A stretch of 64,000 nt of DNA from Pseudorhodobacter sp. E13 (GTDB taxonomy: Bacteria; Pseudomonadota; Alphaproteobacteria; Rhodobacterales; Rhodobacteraceae). The stretch spans positions 62,001 to 126,000 of the forward strand of contig NZ_RPEN01000153.1 of the NCBI RefSeq assembly GCF_003991405.1, read 5' to 3'. Both the position numbers and the translations under genes were made by a program. Positions 47,886 through 57,999 of this stretch are shown here, piece after piece (the first letter of the stretch is position 1; every line of letters starts with the position of its first letter). The notes beneath the pieces were generated by a model. It saw only the letters and a program-made list of their open reading frames with translations. It was not told the DNA's origin and ran no database searches.

Positions 47886-49364
47886 TTAGAAGCGTTGATC
47901 CGGGTCTTTGGACGCTTTGTGTTTGCGCAAGCGGCTGGGGGTGTGGAACTTCTTGTCTTTGAACGGGTTCTTGTCGCCTTGACCGCGCAGCGTGATGCGG
48001 ATGGGCGTGCCGGGCATATCAAAGTGATCACGCAAGCCATTGACAAGATAACGTTTATAGCTCTCCTGCATCAGATCAGGATGGCTGCACATGACCACAA
48101 AGCCCGGCGGGCGGGTTTTCACCTGGGTCATATAGCGCAGTTTGATGCGGCGGCCGCCCGGCGCGGGGGGCGGATGGGCCTCGGTCATGGCCTGAAGCCA
48201 GGTGTTGAGGCGGTTGGTCGGGATGCGGCGGTTCCAGATATCATGCGCGCGCAGGATGGCGCTGTGCAGACGGTCGAGGCCGCGGCCTGTCTTGGCCGAA
48301 ACAGTCACCAGCGGGGCGCCGCGAAGCTGGGGCAGCAGGCGTTCAAAGCTTTCGCGCAGCTCGGCCAGTTTTTCCTGCTTTTCGCCTTCGAGATCCCATT
48401 TGTTCACCGCCACCACAACCGCGCGGCCTTCGGTTTCGGCGTAATCGGCGATGCGCAGGTCTTGCTGTTCGAAGGGGATTTCCACATCCAGCAGCACCAC
48501 GATCACTTCGGCAAAACGCACGGCGCGCAAACCGTCAGAGACGGACATCTTTTCCAGCTTGTCGTTGATCCGGGCCTTCTTGCGCATGCCTGCGGTGTCA
48601 AAAATCCGGGTCGGCGTGCCGAACCAGTCGGTTTTCACCGAGATAGCATCGCGGGTGATGCCTGCTTCGGGGCCGGTCAGCAAACGGTCTTCGCCGATGA
48701 TCTTGTTGATCAGGGTGGATTTGCCCGCATTCGGGCGGCCAATCACGGCAATTTGCAGCGGCTTGGTGGCTGAGGGCTTGTGCCATTCGGGATCGGCCTC
48801 GGTATCGGCTTCGTCCTCGGGGATATCGACATCCACGATCGGGGCATCAGCCTCGGCGCGTTCGGCAAATTCATCCGAGATCGGGCGGAGCAGGCGATAA
48901 AGATCGTCGATCCCTTCGCCATGTTCCGCCGAAAGGCGCAAGGGTTCGCCCAGACCCAGCGACCACGCGTCAATCGCGCCTGCATCCCCGGCTTTGCCTT
49001 CGGATTTGTTCACGCCAAGGATCACCCGCGCGCCTTTTTTGCGCAGGATATCGGCGAACACTTCGTCCGTGGCGGTGACCCCGGTGCGCCCGTCGATCAG
49101 GAACAGGCAGACATCGGCCATGCCAACCGCGCGTTCGGTCAGGCGGCGCATCCGGCCTTGCAGGCTGTCATCGGTTACATCTTCCAGCCCCGCCGTATCA
49201 ATCACGGTAAAGCGCAAGTCAAAGATCTTGCCATCGCCTTCGCGCAGGTCACGGGTGACGCCGGGCTGGTCATCGACCAGCGCCAGTTTGCGCCCGACAA
49301 GGCGGTTGAACAGGGTGGATTTGCCCACATTGGGGCGGCCAACGATGGCGAGGGTAAAGCTCAT
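47886..49364 (-). CDS. der: Ribosome-associated GTPase Der (EngA)
   Basis: 492 residues with two tandem G domains and a C-terminal KH-like domain. The first G1 motif is [19 protein letters not shown], the second [30 protein letters not shown] and [11 protein letters not shown] are the respective NKxD-type blocks. It is needed for 50S ribosome maturation. Between the domains is an acidic linker ([20 protein letters not shown]). It is last of a minus-strand set (YfgM-like, bamB, der) as in enterics, 61 bases after bamB. Confidence 0.96.
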   Translation of the reverse strand: MSFTLAIVGRPNVGKSTLFNRLVGRKLALVDDQPGVTRDLREGDGKIFDLRFTVIDTAGLEDVTDDSLQGRMRRLTERAVGMADVCLFLIDGRTGVTATDEVFADILRKKGARVILGVNKSEGKAGDAGAIDAWSLGLGEPLRLSAEHGEGIDDLYRLLRPISDEFAERAEADAPIVDVDIPEDEADTEADPEWHKPSATKPLQIAVIGRPNAGKSTLINKIIGEDRLLTGPEAGITRDAISVKTDWFGTPTRIFDTAGMRKKARINDKLEKMSVSDGLRAVRFAEVIVVLLDVEIPFEQQDLRIADYAETEGRAVVVAVNKWDLEGEKQEKLAELRESFERLLPQLRGAPLVTVSAKTGRGLDRLHSAILRAHDIWNRRIPTNRLNTWLQAMTEAHPPPAPGGRRIKLRYMTQVKTRPPGFVVMCSHPDLMQESYKRYLVNGLRDHFDMPGTPIRITLRGQGDKNPFKDKKFHTPSRLRKHKASKDPDQRF

Positions 49365-49425
49365 TTTGGCCCCTCCGGGGGCTTTGGGTCAGTGCATCAA
49401 TCCGTGGCCATACACGGAACCCCGG

Positions 49426-50808
49426 TCAACGGAAAGCGTGAAGTTGCCCATTGCCGGAAACGACATAGAGCACTCCGCCCGCCAAAGCCGGGGCAGAGGC
49501 CGCCCCGCCCGGCAGGTCTGCCGTGCCCACCAGCGCGCCATTGGTCGGGTTGAACAGGCGCACGACGCCATCCCCCGACACCACGACAAGCCGACCGCTG
49601 GCCAGAACCGGGCCATAATGCGCGGTGATCGCCGCGCGGCGCTTTTCCTTGGCGGATTCGTAATAGGGCATATCCACCGCCCAGATCGGCTGCCCGGTGG
49701 CCGCATCCAGCCGCACCAGCTTTGCCTCATCCGAGATCAGAAAGACCGAGCCGCCGACAGGCAGAACCGCGCCATAAGCCGCCTCACGCGCGGACCATTT
49801 CTCGCTGCCCGAGGCGGTATCCAAGGCCGACAGCCGCCCGCTTTGGTTGCCGACATAGGTGGTGGCGCCGTCAACAACCGGATCGCCCGCAATATCGGTG
49901 ACGCTGTTATAGCCACGGCCCAGACGCGCTCCGGCGATGCTGGCCGTCCAGAGTTTGACGCCCCCGGATTTCAGCGCGGCGGCCAGATCGCCATTGCCAA
50001 AGGGGAACAGCACTGTGCGTGCCGTCACCGCAGGCGCGGCAGAACTGACGATCCCGTTATTCGATGGGGTGCCCGGCAATTGCCACAGCACCTTGCCATC
50101 CTTGGAATCAATCGCCCAGCCCATGCCATTGCGTCCGACCACATAAACCACGCCATCGGCCACCGTTGGGGTGCCTGCGGCGGGGGACAGAAGGTTCTGG
50201 CGCCAGATCACGCCACCGCTGGCCGGATCAACCGCGACCAGTTCGGCATGTCCGGTAGAGACGAACAAACGCCCGCCGCCATAGGCCAAGCCGCCGCCCG
50301 AAACCTCTCCGCGCGCGCCGGCAGGCATCAGGTTCACCGACCACAGCTTTGCGCCCGAGGTCGCAACAGCCGAAACGCCGGTGGTGGCATCCATGGTGAA
50401 CACACGACCATCCGCCACGATGGGGGCGGCGGTGATGCGGTATTTACGGCTGTTACCCGCGCCGATATCCACCGACCACACCCGCACCGGGGCCGCCGAC
50501 AGGCTGGCATGCGGCATCAGATGCGCCACATTGGCCGAACGATGCGTCCAATCCGCATTGGCGCGCGCGGCGGGCAAGCTGATCGCGACCGATTGATTTT
50601 CAATCTGGCCGAAGCTGTCGGTCGGTTGGGCCTCGCCCTCTGCGCGGACACTGGCCTCCAGCGGCGTGCGGGGGTTGAACCGCTCTCCTTCAAGGATCAG
50701 TTCTTTTTCGCAGCCAGCCAGCAGCGCCAACCCGACCACAAGGCAAAACCCTTTGCCCGCCTTGGCCCGAATCTCCGCCTTTTTCCGAGTGTCAGAGAAA
50801 GAGTTCAT
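49426..50808 (-). CDS. bamB: Outer membrane protein assembly factor BamB-like lipoprotein
   Basis: 460 residues. The N-terminus has a lipoprotein signal with a lipobox LLAGC near Cys34 (GFCLVVGLALLAGCEKE), then a PQQ-type beta-propeller from about 110: VFTMDATTGVSAVATSGAKL, LFVSTGHAELVAVDPASGGV and similar repeats of ~40-50 residues, the last ending GGVLYVVSGNGQLHAFR. BamB is a scaffolding partner of BamA. I start at MNSFSDTRKKAE; a longer GTG-started frame to 50871 is open but would lengthen the pre-signal region too much. Its flanks (YfgM-like and der) support the name. Confidence 0.9.
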   Translation of the reverse strand: MNSFSDTRKKAEIRAKAGKGFCLVVGLALLAGCEKELILEGERFNPRTPLEASVRAEGEAQPTDSFGQIENQSVAISLPAARANADWTHRSANVAHLMPHASLSAAPVRVWSVDIGAGNSRKYRITAAPIVADGRVFTMDATTGVSAVATSGAKLWSVNLMPAGARGEVSGGGLAYGGGRLFVSTGHAELVAVDPASGGVIWRQNLLSPAAGTPTVADGVVYVVGRNGMGWAIDSKDGKVLWQLPGTPSNNGIVSSAAPAVTARTVLFPFGNGDLAAALKSGGVKLWTASIAGARLGRGYNSVTDIAGDPVVDGATTYVGNQSGRLSALDTASGSEKWSAREAAYGAVLPVGGSVFLISDEAKLVRLDAATGQPIWAVDMPYYESAKEKRRAAITAHYGPVLASGRLVVVSGDGVVRLFNPTNGALVGTADLPGGAASAPALAGGVLYVVSGNGQLHAFR

Positions 50809-50912
50809 CTTATGTCTGCCCCTTGTCCTGCCCATGTCCAGCGCGCGATGCGCAGGTTTTTCGTTTGACACGCGGCAGGCACAGGGCGTCGCCCGGCAGC
50901 CGCCGCGTGGTG

Positions 50913-51572
50913 TTAGCTGTCTTTCGTCTCGCCGCCCAAGGCCACGATCATCTGTGACGCGCGCTGACGCAGGCCCGCAGGGGCCTCTTGATCGGTGGAC
51001 AAGGCGCGAAGCTGCGTGATTGCGGCTTCCATATCGCCTGCCTCGACCGACAGATAGGCCATCTGTTCCAGCGCCAGCGTGCGGAACGGGCGGCCCGGGA
51101 TCGCAATCGTATCAAGCGCGGCGCGGCGTTCCGCGATTTCCATATCCGCCCCGGCCACCACCACACGGCGCAACACGGCCAGATCGCGGTAAGCGTTGGG
51201 CAGTTTGGGGTCTGCGATGATCGCATCCAGCGCTGCCAGCGTGCCCGGCTTGTCAGCCTCGGGGTCCGAAGCCAGCAGCAGCTTTTGGATGGCCAGCTTG
51301 TCATTCACCCCATTGGCAGCATCACCCGCCGCAACCAGTGCCGCGCGCCGCGCCTCGGGTGTTTCCTGATCCAGCGCATCCAGCAATGTATCGCCAAAGG
51401 CCTGCGCCGCCGCTGCACGGCTGGCCTTTTGCCATTCGGTATAGGCCGCCCCGCCAACCACCAGAACGACAAGCAAAATGCCGATCCAGCCATATTTGCG
51501 GAAGGTCGCAAACAGACGATCACGACGGACCTCTTCTGTCACCTCTTCGATGAAGCTTTCTGGATTGCTCAC
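50913..51572 (-). CDS. YfgM-like tetratricopeptide membrane protein
   Basis: 219 residues: a short cytoplasmic start (SNPESFIEEVTEEVRRDRLF), one membrane helix (GWIGILLVVLVVGGAAYTEW) and a periplasmic helical TPR-like region with repeats such as DTIAIPGRPFRTLALEQMAY. YfgM in enterics assists periplasmic folding with the SecYEG-PpiD complex; this family member is part of the same order yfgM-bamB-der. The GTG at 51572 is preferred, with ggagacaggc before it; a TTG four codons upstream is also in frame. Confidence 0.85.
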   Translation of the reverse strand: MSNPESFIEEVTEEVRRDRLFATFRKYGWIGILLVVLVVGGAAYTEWQKASRAAAAQAFGDTLLDALDQETPEARRAALVAAGDAANGVNDKLAIQKLLLASDPEADKPGTLAALDAIIADPKLPNAYRDLAVLRRVVVAGADMEIAERRAALDTIAIPGRPFRTLALEQMAYLSVEAGDMEAAITQLRALSTDQEAPAGLRQRASQMIVALGGETKDS

Positions 51573-51890
51573 GCCTGTCTCCAATTCTTTCCCACCGTCT
51601 TACACGCAAGGCCAAGGGCTTGCCAAGCCCTGCCCGGTTTTCAAGCCCGTTCTGCGGCCCGAAATCGGCGCTTTTCGGACCGGTGGGGCCGGTTTCGGCC
51701 CTGTTCTGCGCGGCAACGCAGGCTGGGGCTTGCAGTCCGGTCCCGGCTCGGGAATGGTGACTTGTGACTGGGGGACAAAAAGTTTAATCTGAACCAGATA
51801 GTTTAGCGTATGACCAGACGAATATCATATGCACGGGCCGCGGCCTTTCACCTTGGGGCCGCAGGCGGCATATGCACAAGAGGCGATTGA
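51573..51890. other. 318-base gap between the bamB locus and the RND efflux operon
   Basis: The left part is GC-rich and shows no gene. Near 51784-51808 is the dyad ATCTGAACCAGAT in an AT-richer stretch, which might be the operator and promoter of the efflux genes. A 26-codon frame (51810-51890) ends right before the adaptor ATG but has no ribosome-binding site. I see no regulator gene. Confidence 0.5.
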
Positions 51891-53132
51891 ATGCGGATTT
51901 TCCCCCTGATTACGGCTGCGATTGTAACGATATCGCTGTTTCTTTTGGTGTTTGAACGCGAAAAGCTGCTGGCTTTTGCCGCGGGGGAACCTTCACCTGA
52001 AAGCAGCACCGACGCCGCCGCCACCCCTGCCCCGGTCGAAGAGCCTGCGAAAGCCGAGCGTAAGGTGTCGGTTCTGGTGCAGCGCAGCAAGGTGCAACCG
52101 GTCGACAGCGCCATTCTGGCCCGTGGCCGCACCGAAGCCGCGCGGCAGGTCGAGGTGAAATCCGAAACCTCGGGGCTGGTGGTGTCGGAACCCTTGCGCC
52201 GGGGGGCCTATGTGACCAAGGATCAGCCGCTTTGTGTTCTGGATGTGGGCACCCGTGACGCGCAGTTGAAAGAGGCAGAATCGCGCCTGATGGAGGCCAA
52301 AAGCCGCCTGCCCGAAGCGCAATCGCGGCTGGTCGAGGCACAAGCCCGGCTGGCCGAGGCCGAGATCAACGCCCGCGCTGCCTCGCAACTCAGCCAAGAT
52401 GGTTTTGCCTCGGAAACCCGGGTCGCTGCGACCACCGCCGCCGTGGAAAGCGCGCGCGCCGGGGTCAGTTCGGCGGAATCGGGTGTGTCTGCGGCCACTT
52501 CGGGCATCCGTTCGGCCGAAGCCGCCGTCGAAGCGGCAGAGCGGGAGCTGAAGCGGCTGACGCTGGTTGCGCCCTTTGGTGGCTTGCTGGAAACCGATAC
52601 CGCCGAATTGGGCGCCTTGCTGCAACCCGGCGCAGCTTGTGCCACCGTGATCCAGCTGGACCCGATCAAGCTGGTGGGGTTTCTGGCCGAAACCGATGTC
52701 GACAAGGTCAGCGTGGGCGCGATGGCGCAGGCGCGTCTGGCCTCGGGGCGCGAGGCGCTGGGGCGTGTGACCTTCCTCAGCCGGTCCGCCGATCCGTTGA
52801 CCCGCACCTTCCGGGTGGAGGTGACGGTGGCCAATGACGGGCTGAACATCCGCGACGGCCAGACCGCCGAACTGATGATCGCCACCGAAGGCAAACCGGC
52901 GCATCTGCTGCCCGCCTCGGCGCTGACGCTGGATGATGAGGGGCGGCTTGGCCTGCGCATCGTCAACGGCGACAGCCGCGCCGAATTCGTGCCCGTCACG
53001 CTGATCCGCGACACGGTCGATGGGGTCTGGCTGACCGGCCTGCCGGATGCGGCGGATGTGATTGTCGTGGGGCAGGAATTCGTGACCGAGGGCGTGGCCG
53101 TGACGGTCACTTACAAGGAACAGGCGCAATGA
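51891..53132 (+). CDS. RND efflux periplasmic adaptor subunit
   Basis: 413 residues of the membrane-fusion protein family. An N-terminal hydrophobic helix (PLITAAIVTISLFLLVFE) anchors it, followed by a barrel-sandwich part, a long Ala/Glu-rich coiled coil (about 125-210; many ESRLMEAKSRLPEAQSRLVE repeats), the second lipoyl half (APFGGLLETDTAELGALLQP) and beta-barrel. It bridges the RND pump to an outer-membrane channel, which is not encoded here. Its stop overlaps the pump start (ATGA). Substrate unknown. Confidence 0.93.
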   Translation: MRIFPLITAAIVTISLFLLVFEREKLLAFAAGEPSPESSTDAAATPAPVEEPAKAERKVSVLVQRSKVQPVDSAILARGRTEAARQVEVKSETSGLVVSEPLRRGAYVTKDQPLCVLDVGTRDAQLKEAESRLMEAKSRLPEAQSRLVEAQARLAEAEINARAASQLSQDGFASETRVAATTAAVESARAGVSSAESGVSAATSGIRSAEAAVEAAERELKRLTLVAPFGGLLETDTAELGALLQPGAACATVIQLDPIKLVGFLAETDVDKVSVGAMAQARLASGREALGRVTFLSRSADPLTRTFRVEVTVANDGLNIRDGQTAELMIATEGKPAHLLPASALTLDDEGRLGLRIVNGDSRAEFVPVTLIRDTVDGVWLTGLPDAADVIVVGQEFVTEGVAVTVTYKEQAQ

Positions 53133-56100
53133 TCGGAATTGTTGACTGGGCCGCCAGCCGCGCCCGCATGGTCATTGCCTTTGTCGCCCTGTCCCTTCTG
53201 GCGGGCGGCTTTGCCTATTATTCGCTGCCCAAGGAAGGCGAGCCGGATATCGAAATTCCGGCGCTGTTCGTGTCGGTCCCCTTCCCCGGCATTTCGGCGG
53301 CAGACAGCGAAACCCTGCTGGTCAAGGTGATGGAGACAGAGCTTTCTGGCCTTGACGGGTTGAAGAAGATGTCCGGCACCGCCGCCGAAAACTATGGCGG
53401 CGTGGCGCTAGAATTTGAATTCGGCTGGGACAAGACCAAGATCATCGCCGATGTGCGCGACAAGATGAACACCGCCGAGGCGAAATTCCCGGACGGGGCG
53501 GATAAATATTCGATCAACGAGATCAACTTTTCCGAATTCCCGATTATCATCATCGCGCTGTCGGGCCAAGTGCCGGAACGCACGCTGCTGCGCGCCGCCA
53601 AGGATATGCAAGACCGGATCGAAGGCATGGATGCGGTGCTGAAGGCGGAATTGGCCGGCCACCGCGATGAGATGCTGGAAGTGGTGATCGACCCGCTGCG
53701 GCTGGAGGCTTATAACGTCACCGCCGCCGAGTTGATTTCGGTTGTGCGCAACAACAACCAGTTGATCGCGGCGGGGGAGGTGGAAACCGCAAGCGGTGCC
53801 TATGCGGTCAAAATCCCTTCGTCTTTCAAGACCCCGCAACAGGTTTACGGCCTGCCCGTCAAGGTGAATGGCGACCGGGTGGTGACGCTTGGCGATCTGG
53901 CCGATATCCGCTTGACCTTTGAAGACCGCACCGGCACCGCGCGTTTTAACGGTGAAACCACGGTGGCCATTCAGGTCGTCAAGCGCAAAGGTTTCAACCT
54001 GATCGACACCGCCGCCGAGGTGCGCCGGCAGGTGGAACTGGAACGCGCGACATGGCCGCAGGAATTGCGTGAAGCGGTGGAAGTGCGCGCCTCGCTGGAT
54101 CAGTCCAGTCAGGTCAACAGCATGGTCAGCCAGTTGGAAGGCTCCGTCCTTACGGCGATTGCGCTGGTGATGATTGTGGTTCTGGCCTCGCTTGGCACGC
54201 GCTCTGCGCTGCTGGTGGGTTTTGCGATCCCGACCTCGTTCCTGTTGTGCTTTGTGCTGCTGGCGGTGATGGGCATCACCGTGTCCAACATCGTGATGTT
54301 CGGGCTTATTCTGGCCGTCGGGATGCTGGTGGATGGCGCGATTGTGGTGGTCGAATATGCCGATACCCGCATTTCCGAAGGCTCTGGCCCGATGGCCGCC
54401 TATACCGAGGCCGCAAAGCGGATGTTCTGGCCGGTTGTGTCCTCTACCGCGACCACGCTTTGCGCCTTTTTGCCAATGCTGTTCTGGCCCGGGGTTCCGG
54501 GCGAATTCATGGGGATGCTGCCTGTCACGCTGATCTTCGTGCTATCGGCCAGCCTGATCGTGGCGCTGGTCTATCTGCCGGTTCTGGGCGGCGTGTCGGG
54601 CCGGATCAGCCGGATATTCGACCGCACGGCAGCAAAGCTGCGCCCGCTGCCGTGGTGGCTGCGTGCCGTGATGGTGCCCCCCTCGATGTATCTGATCTTT
54701 CTGGGCGCGATGCAGATGCTGAACCCGGCTTATCTGATGGGCGGGGTCGCCCCGTCCGGGGGGATGGCCGTGTTGCCGGGGGCCGTGCTGTTCACGGCAG
54801 GTGCTGTGCTGACCACCATCACCATGACCGCCGCCCGGATAGAGCGGAAACCCCGCAAAATCCGGGGCAGCTATCGCCGCACGCCCTTTGGCTATTTCAC
54901 CAAGGCGATTGCGGGCAACCCGGTGATGCCGGTCGTCTCTATCGTGGCGGTGCTGGCCTTTGTCGTCGCAACCTTCAGCTATTTCGGCACCCATTCCAAA
55001 GGGGTGGAATTCTTTGTCGAGTCTGAGACGGAACAGGCGATCATCTATGTCCGCGCGCGGGGCAACCTGTCCTTGCCGGAAAAGGATGCCTTGCTGAAAC
55101 AGGCCGAAGATATCGTGCTGGCCACCGAAGGCGTGGATTCGGTGTTCTCCTTTGCGGGTGCGGGGGGGCTGAATTCCAACAATGGCGGCGCGCAGGCCCC
55201 GCTGGATACCGTGGGCCAGATGCAGATCGAGGTGATCCCATGGGAAGACCGCGCCGATATTCCCGAACTGGACGGCGATTTGGTGCTGGCGCGGATCATG
55301 GCAAAACTTGCCAATCTGCCCGGCATCCAGTTGGAAGCGCTGAGCCAAAGCCGCGGGCCTGCCTCGGGCAAGCCGTTGCATCTGCGGCTGAAAGGCGATG
55401 ATTTCACCCAGATCGCCGAAGCCGTGGCAATTGTGCGCGACCGCTTTGAAACCACCGCCGGGGTGATTGATATCGAAGACACCCGCCCCCTGCCCGGCAT
55501 CGACTGGCAGATTGATGTGGATGTGGAAAAGGCCGGGCGCTTTGGCGCCGATGTGGCAACCGTGGGCGGCATGGTGCAGCTTGTGACGCGCGGCATCCTG
55601 CTGGATACGATGCGGGTCGACAGCTCGGACGAGGAGATTGAGATCCGCGTCCGCCTGCCGGAACAGGACCGCGTGCTGTCCACGCTCGACACGCTGAAGG
55701 TGCGGACCCGCGATGGTCTGGTGCCGCTGTCCAACTTCGTCACCCGCAGCCCGGTGCAAAAGCTGGGCCGCATCGACCGGGTGGATCAGCAGCGCTATTT
55801 CGACATCAAGGCCGATGTGACGCCCGGTCTGGTCATGCTGAAGGAAAAGCAGGCCGATGGCAGCTTTGCCACCGTTGGCATCGCCCGCGCGCGCGACATC
55901 GATTCCACGGGCAGCGCCGCGATTGAAGGCGGCGATTACGGCTATGATCTGGTAGAGCTGACCAAGCCCGAAGTGTCCGAACGTCTGTTCAGCCTGACGG
56001 TGGAACCGATCAACGCCAATGAGCGCATCGCCCTGCTGTCGAAATGGCTGACCGATGAAACCCCGCTGCCCAGCGGTGTGGAATGGGAATGGACCGGTGA

Positions 56101-56902
56101 TCAGGAAGACCAGGCCGAAAGCGGTGCGTTTCTGGCCAAGGCCTTTGCCGGGGCGCTGGGGCTGATGTTCATCATCCTGCTGGCGCAGTTCAACAGTTTT
56201 TACAACTCGGTCCTTGTGCTGATCGCGGTGGTTCTGTCGACCACGGGCGTGCTGATCGGGATGCTGGTGATGGACCAGACCTTCAGCATCATCATGACAG
56301 GCACCGGCATCGTGGCCCTGGCCGGGATCGTGGTGAACAACAATATCGTGCTGATTGACACCTATCAGGAATTCAGCCGCTACATGCCCAAGATCGAGGC
56401 CATCGTGCGCACAGCGGAACAACGCATCCGCCCCGTGCTGCTGACCACGATCACCACCATGGCAGGGCTTGCGCCGATGATGTTCGGGCTAAGCCTTGAT
56501 TTCATCGGGGGCGGCTATTCCATCGACAGCCCGACCGCCCTGTGGTGGAAGCAACTGGCCACCGCCGTGGTCTTTGGCCTTGGCATTGCCACTGTGCTGA
56601 CGCTGATCTTTACCCCGGCGCTGCTGGCGCTGCGCGTCTGGATCGGGATCGGGGCCTATCGCAGCTTTGGTGCGCTGTCGGCGCTGTCCAGCGGGTCCAG
56701 CAGTGCAGCGGCACGCGACATGGCGCTGAACCGTGCGGCGCGGCGCATCGCCTCGCCGGTGCTGATCTGGGATGACGCCCCGGCACCCGAAGGCGCACCG
56801 ACCGCAGAGACAAGCGATACCGCGCCCGATGACGAGGGCGACAACAGCCAGCGCAGCGCCGTGCAAGGCATGCCCCGCCCGCCCCTGCGCGCCGCCGAAT
56901 AA
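53129..56902 (+). CDS. RND-family efflux pump, inner-membrane transporter
   Basis: 1257 residues, longer than the ~1030-1050 of AcrB. It starts with a first helix and periplasmic porter domain (PKEGEPDIEIPALFVSVPFP). TM4 holds GLILAVGMLVDGAIVVVEYA with the proton-relay Asp. Between TM6 and TM7 (about residues 505-575) is an added stretch with two hydrophobic segments (LRAVMVPPSMYLIFLGAMQM and MAVLPGAVLFTAGAVLTT) not in AcrB, and the last ~85 residues form an acidic, Pro-rich cytoplasmic tail. The closing TM block has TGIVALAGIVVNNNIVLIDT. It is coupled to the adaptor by overlap. The substrate is not predictable. Confidence 0.93.
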   Translation: MIGIVDWAASRARMVIAFVALSLLAGGFAYYSLPKEGEPDIEIPALFVSVPFPGISAADSETLLVKVMETELSGLDGLKKMSGTAAENYGGVALEFEFGWDKTKIIADVRDKMNTAEAKFPDGADKYSINEINFSEFPIIIIALSGQVPERTLLRAAKDMQDRIEGMDAVLKAELAGHRDEMLEVVIDPLRLEAYNVTAAELISVVRNNNQLIAAGEVETASGAYAVKIPSSFKTPQQVYGLPVKVNGDRVVTLGDLADIRLTFEDRTGTARFNGETTVAIQVVKRKGFNLIDTAAEVRRQVELERATWPQELREAVEVRASLDQSSQVNSMVSQLEGSVLTAIALVMIVVLASLGTRSALLVGFAIPTSFLLCFVLLAVMGITVSNIVMFGLILAVGMLVDGAIVVVEYADTRISEGSGPMAAYTEAAKRMFWPVVSSTATTLCAFLPMLFWPGVPGEFMGMLPVTLIFVLSASLIVALVYLPVLGGVSGRISRIFDRTAAKLRPLPWWLRAVMVPPSMYLIFLGAMQMLNPAYLMGGVAPSGGMAVLPGAVLFTAGAVLTTITMTAARIERKPRKIRGSYRRTPFGYFTKAIAGNPVMPVVSIVAVLAFVVATFSYFGTHSKGVEFFVESETEQAIIYVRARGNLSLPEKDALLKQAEDIVLATEGVDSVFSFAGAGGLNSNNGGAQAPLDTVGQMQIEVIPWEDRADIPELDGDLVLARIMAKLANLPGIQLEALSQSRGPASGKPLHLRLKGDDFTQIAEAVAIVRDRFETTAGVIDIEDTRPLPGIDWQIDVDVEKAGRFGADVATVGGMVQLVTRGILLDTMRVDSSDEEIEIRVRLPEQDRVLSTLDTLKVRTRDGLVPLSNFVTRSPVQKLGRIDRVDQQRYFDIKADVTPGLVMLKEKQADGSFATVGIARARDIDSTGSAAIEGGDYGYDLVELTKPEVSERLFSLTVEPINANERIALLSKWLTDETPLPSGVEWEWTGDQEDQAESGAFLAKAFAGALGLMFIILLAQFNSFYNSVLVLIAVVLSTTGVLIGMLVMDQTFSIIMTGTGIVALAGIVVNNNIVLIDTYQEFSRYMPKIEAIVRTAEQRIRPVLLTTITTMAGLAPMMFGLSLDFIGGGYSIDSPTALWWKQLATAVVFGLGIATVLTLIFTPALLALRVWIGIGAYRSFGALSALSSGSSSAAARDMALNRAARRIASPVLIWDDAPAPEGAPTAETSDTAPDDEGDNSQRSAVQGMPRPPLRAAE

Positions 56903-57039
56903 GGCCCCCCCTTCCGGGGCAGCGCCTTAATCGCAGCCGCGCGCATTGCCGCGCGGTTGCCGCCAACCTGCCGCATTTTCATCAATATTGATCTATATCC
57001 GGAAACAATCGCCCCGCCCTTGCCAGAAGGCTGTTGACC

Positions 57040-57993
57040 ATGGACCCTGTAACCGCCCCCTTCCTGCTGCTGTTTCTTGGCACGATTGGCATTGATCTGG
57101 GCCTGTTCAATCGCAGCGATGACAGCGATGAAGATGCCGCCCCGACCGATACCGCAGCCGCCCCCGAAACAGAGGCGGAAACCGAAGATGTGGCTGTGCC
57201 GGGCGAATTTGATGCCAGCCTTTACAGCGATGTGATCACCGGCACCGAAGGCGATGATGCCCTGTCGACCGATGAAGAAAACGCGCTGGCATGGTTTTTG
57301 AATGCAGGCGACGATACGTTGATCGGCAGCACCGAAAGCGATTACGCCGAAGGCGGCACGGGCGATGACGTGATGTCGATGCGCGATGGCCGCGATCTGG
57401 CCTATGGCGGCGATGGCAATGACACCATCGACGCGGGCATTGGCTTTGATACGGTTTACGGTGGTGCGGATGATGACCTGCTGACCGGCAATGGCGGCAA
57501 TGACATTCTGCACGGTGATGATGGCAATGACGAATTGCGCGGCGGCTCTGGCGCCGATCTGCTCTATGGCGGCGCGGGCAATGACACGCTGTTCGGCATG
57601 TCGGCCACCCTGTCCAGCGAAGCCGGCGAAACCACGATTGACGGTGTCGACGGGCTGTCAGGCGGCGAAGGCGATGACACGCTGGTCCTTGGCCCCGGTG
57701 ACATCGGCGAAGGCGGCGCGGGCGATGATCTGTTCCGCATCGACTATGGCCGCCCCGACCTGACCGATGTGGCGCGGGTCAATGACTATAGCGCAGGCGA
57801 CCAGCTAGAGGTGCAATACACCCCCGAACGCGACGACACCGGGGCCGAGATTCTGCCCGTCATCACCTTGCTGCAAAACAGCGACAGCACCGGCGCGATG
57901 ATCCTGTTCAACGGCACCGCCATCGCCAATATCATCGGCGGCCAAGACCTGACGCCCAGCATGATCACCCTGACCCCGCTGCCGCAGGGCTAA
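57040..57993 (+). CDS. RTX-repeat calcium-binding protein
   Basis: 317 residues. The start (DPVTAPFLLLFLGTIGIDLG) is hydrophobic, then an acidic linker rich in Asp/Glu/Ala. From about residue 65 come nonapeptide RTX repeats of the GGxGxDxLx type (YGGDGNDTIDAGIGFDTVYG, TGNGGNDILHGDDGNDELRG). Such repeats bind calcium outside the cell, usually after type I secretion. The N-terminal hydrophobic segment suggests it may be membrane-anchored instead. I start at the ATG at 57040. No transporter genes adjoin except an Atm1-type exporter, which is not of the type I class. Function unknown. Confidence 0.8.
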   Translation: MDPVTAPFLLLFLGTIGIDLGLFNRSDDSDEDAAPTDTAAAPETEAETEDVAVPGEFDASLYSDVITGTEGDDALSTDEENALAWFLNAGDDTLIGSTESDYAEGGTGDDVMSMRDGRDLAYGGDGNDTIDAGIGFDTVYGGADDDLLTGNGGNDILHGDDGNDELRGGSGADLLYGGAGNDTLFGMSATLSSEAGETTIDGVDGLSGGEGDDTLVLGPGDIGEGGAGDDLFRIDYGRPDLTDVARVNDYSAGDQLEVQYTPERDDTGAEILPVITLLQNSDSTGAMILFNGTAIANIIGGQDLTPSMITLTPLPQG

Positions 57994-57999
57994 GCCCGT

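Noticed and set aside
49370-49425. Small GC hairpin between bamB and der as a terminator
   Set aside because: The stem is short and has no T-run on the minus strand, and these genes are expected to be co-transcribed.
51810-51890. A 26-codon frame ending right before the RND adaptor ATG
   Set aside because: No ribosome-binding site and Ala/Gly-rich, unconvincing composition; kept only as a note in the gap entry.
54542-56422. A 626-codon open frame opposite the RND pump
   Set aside because: It is His/Gln-rich with no known fold and lies entirely opposite a well-supported gene; a shadow frame.
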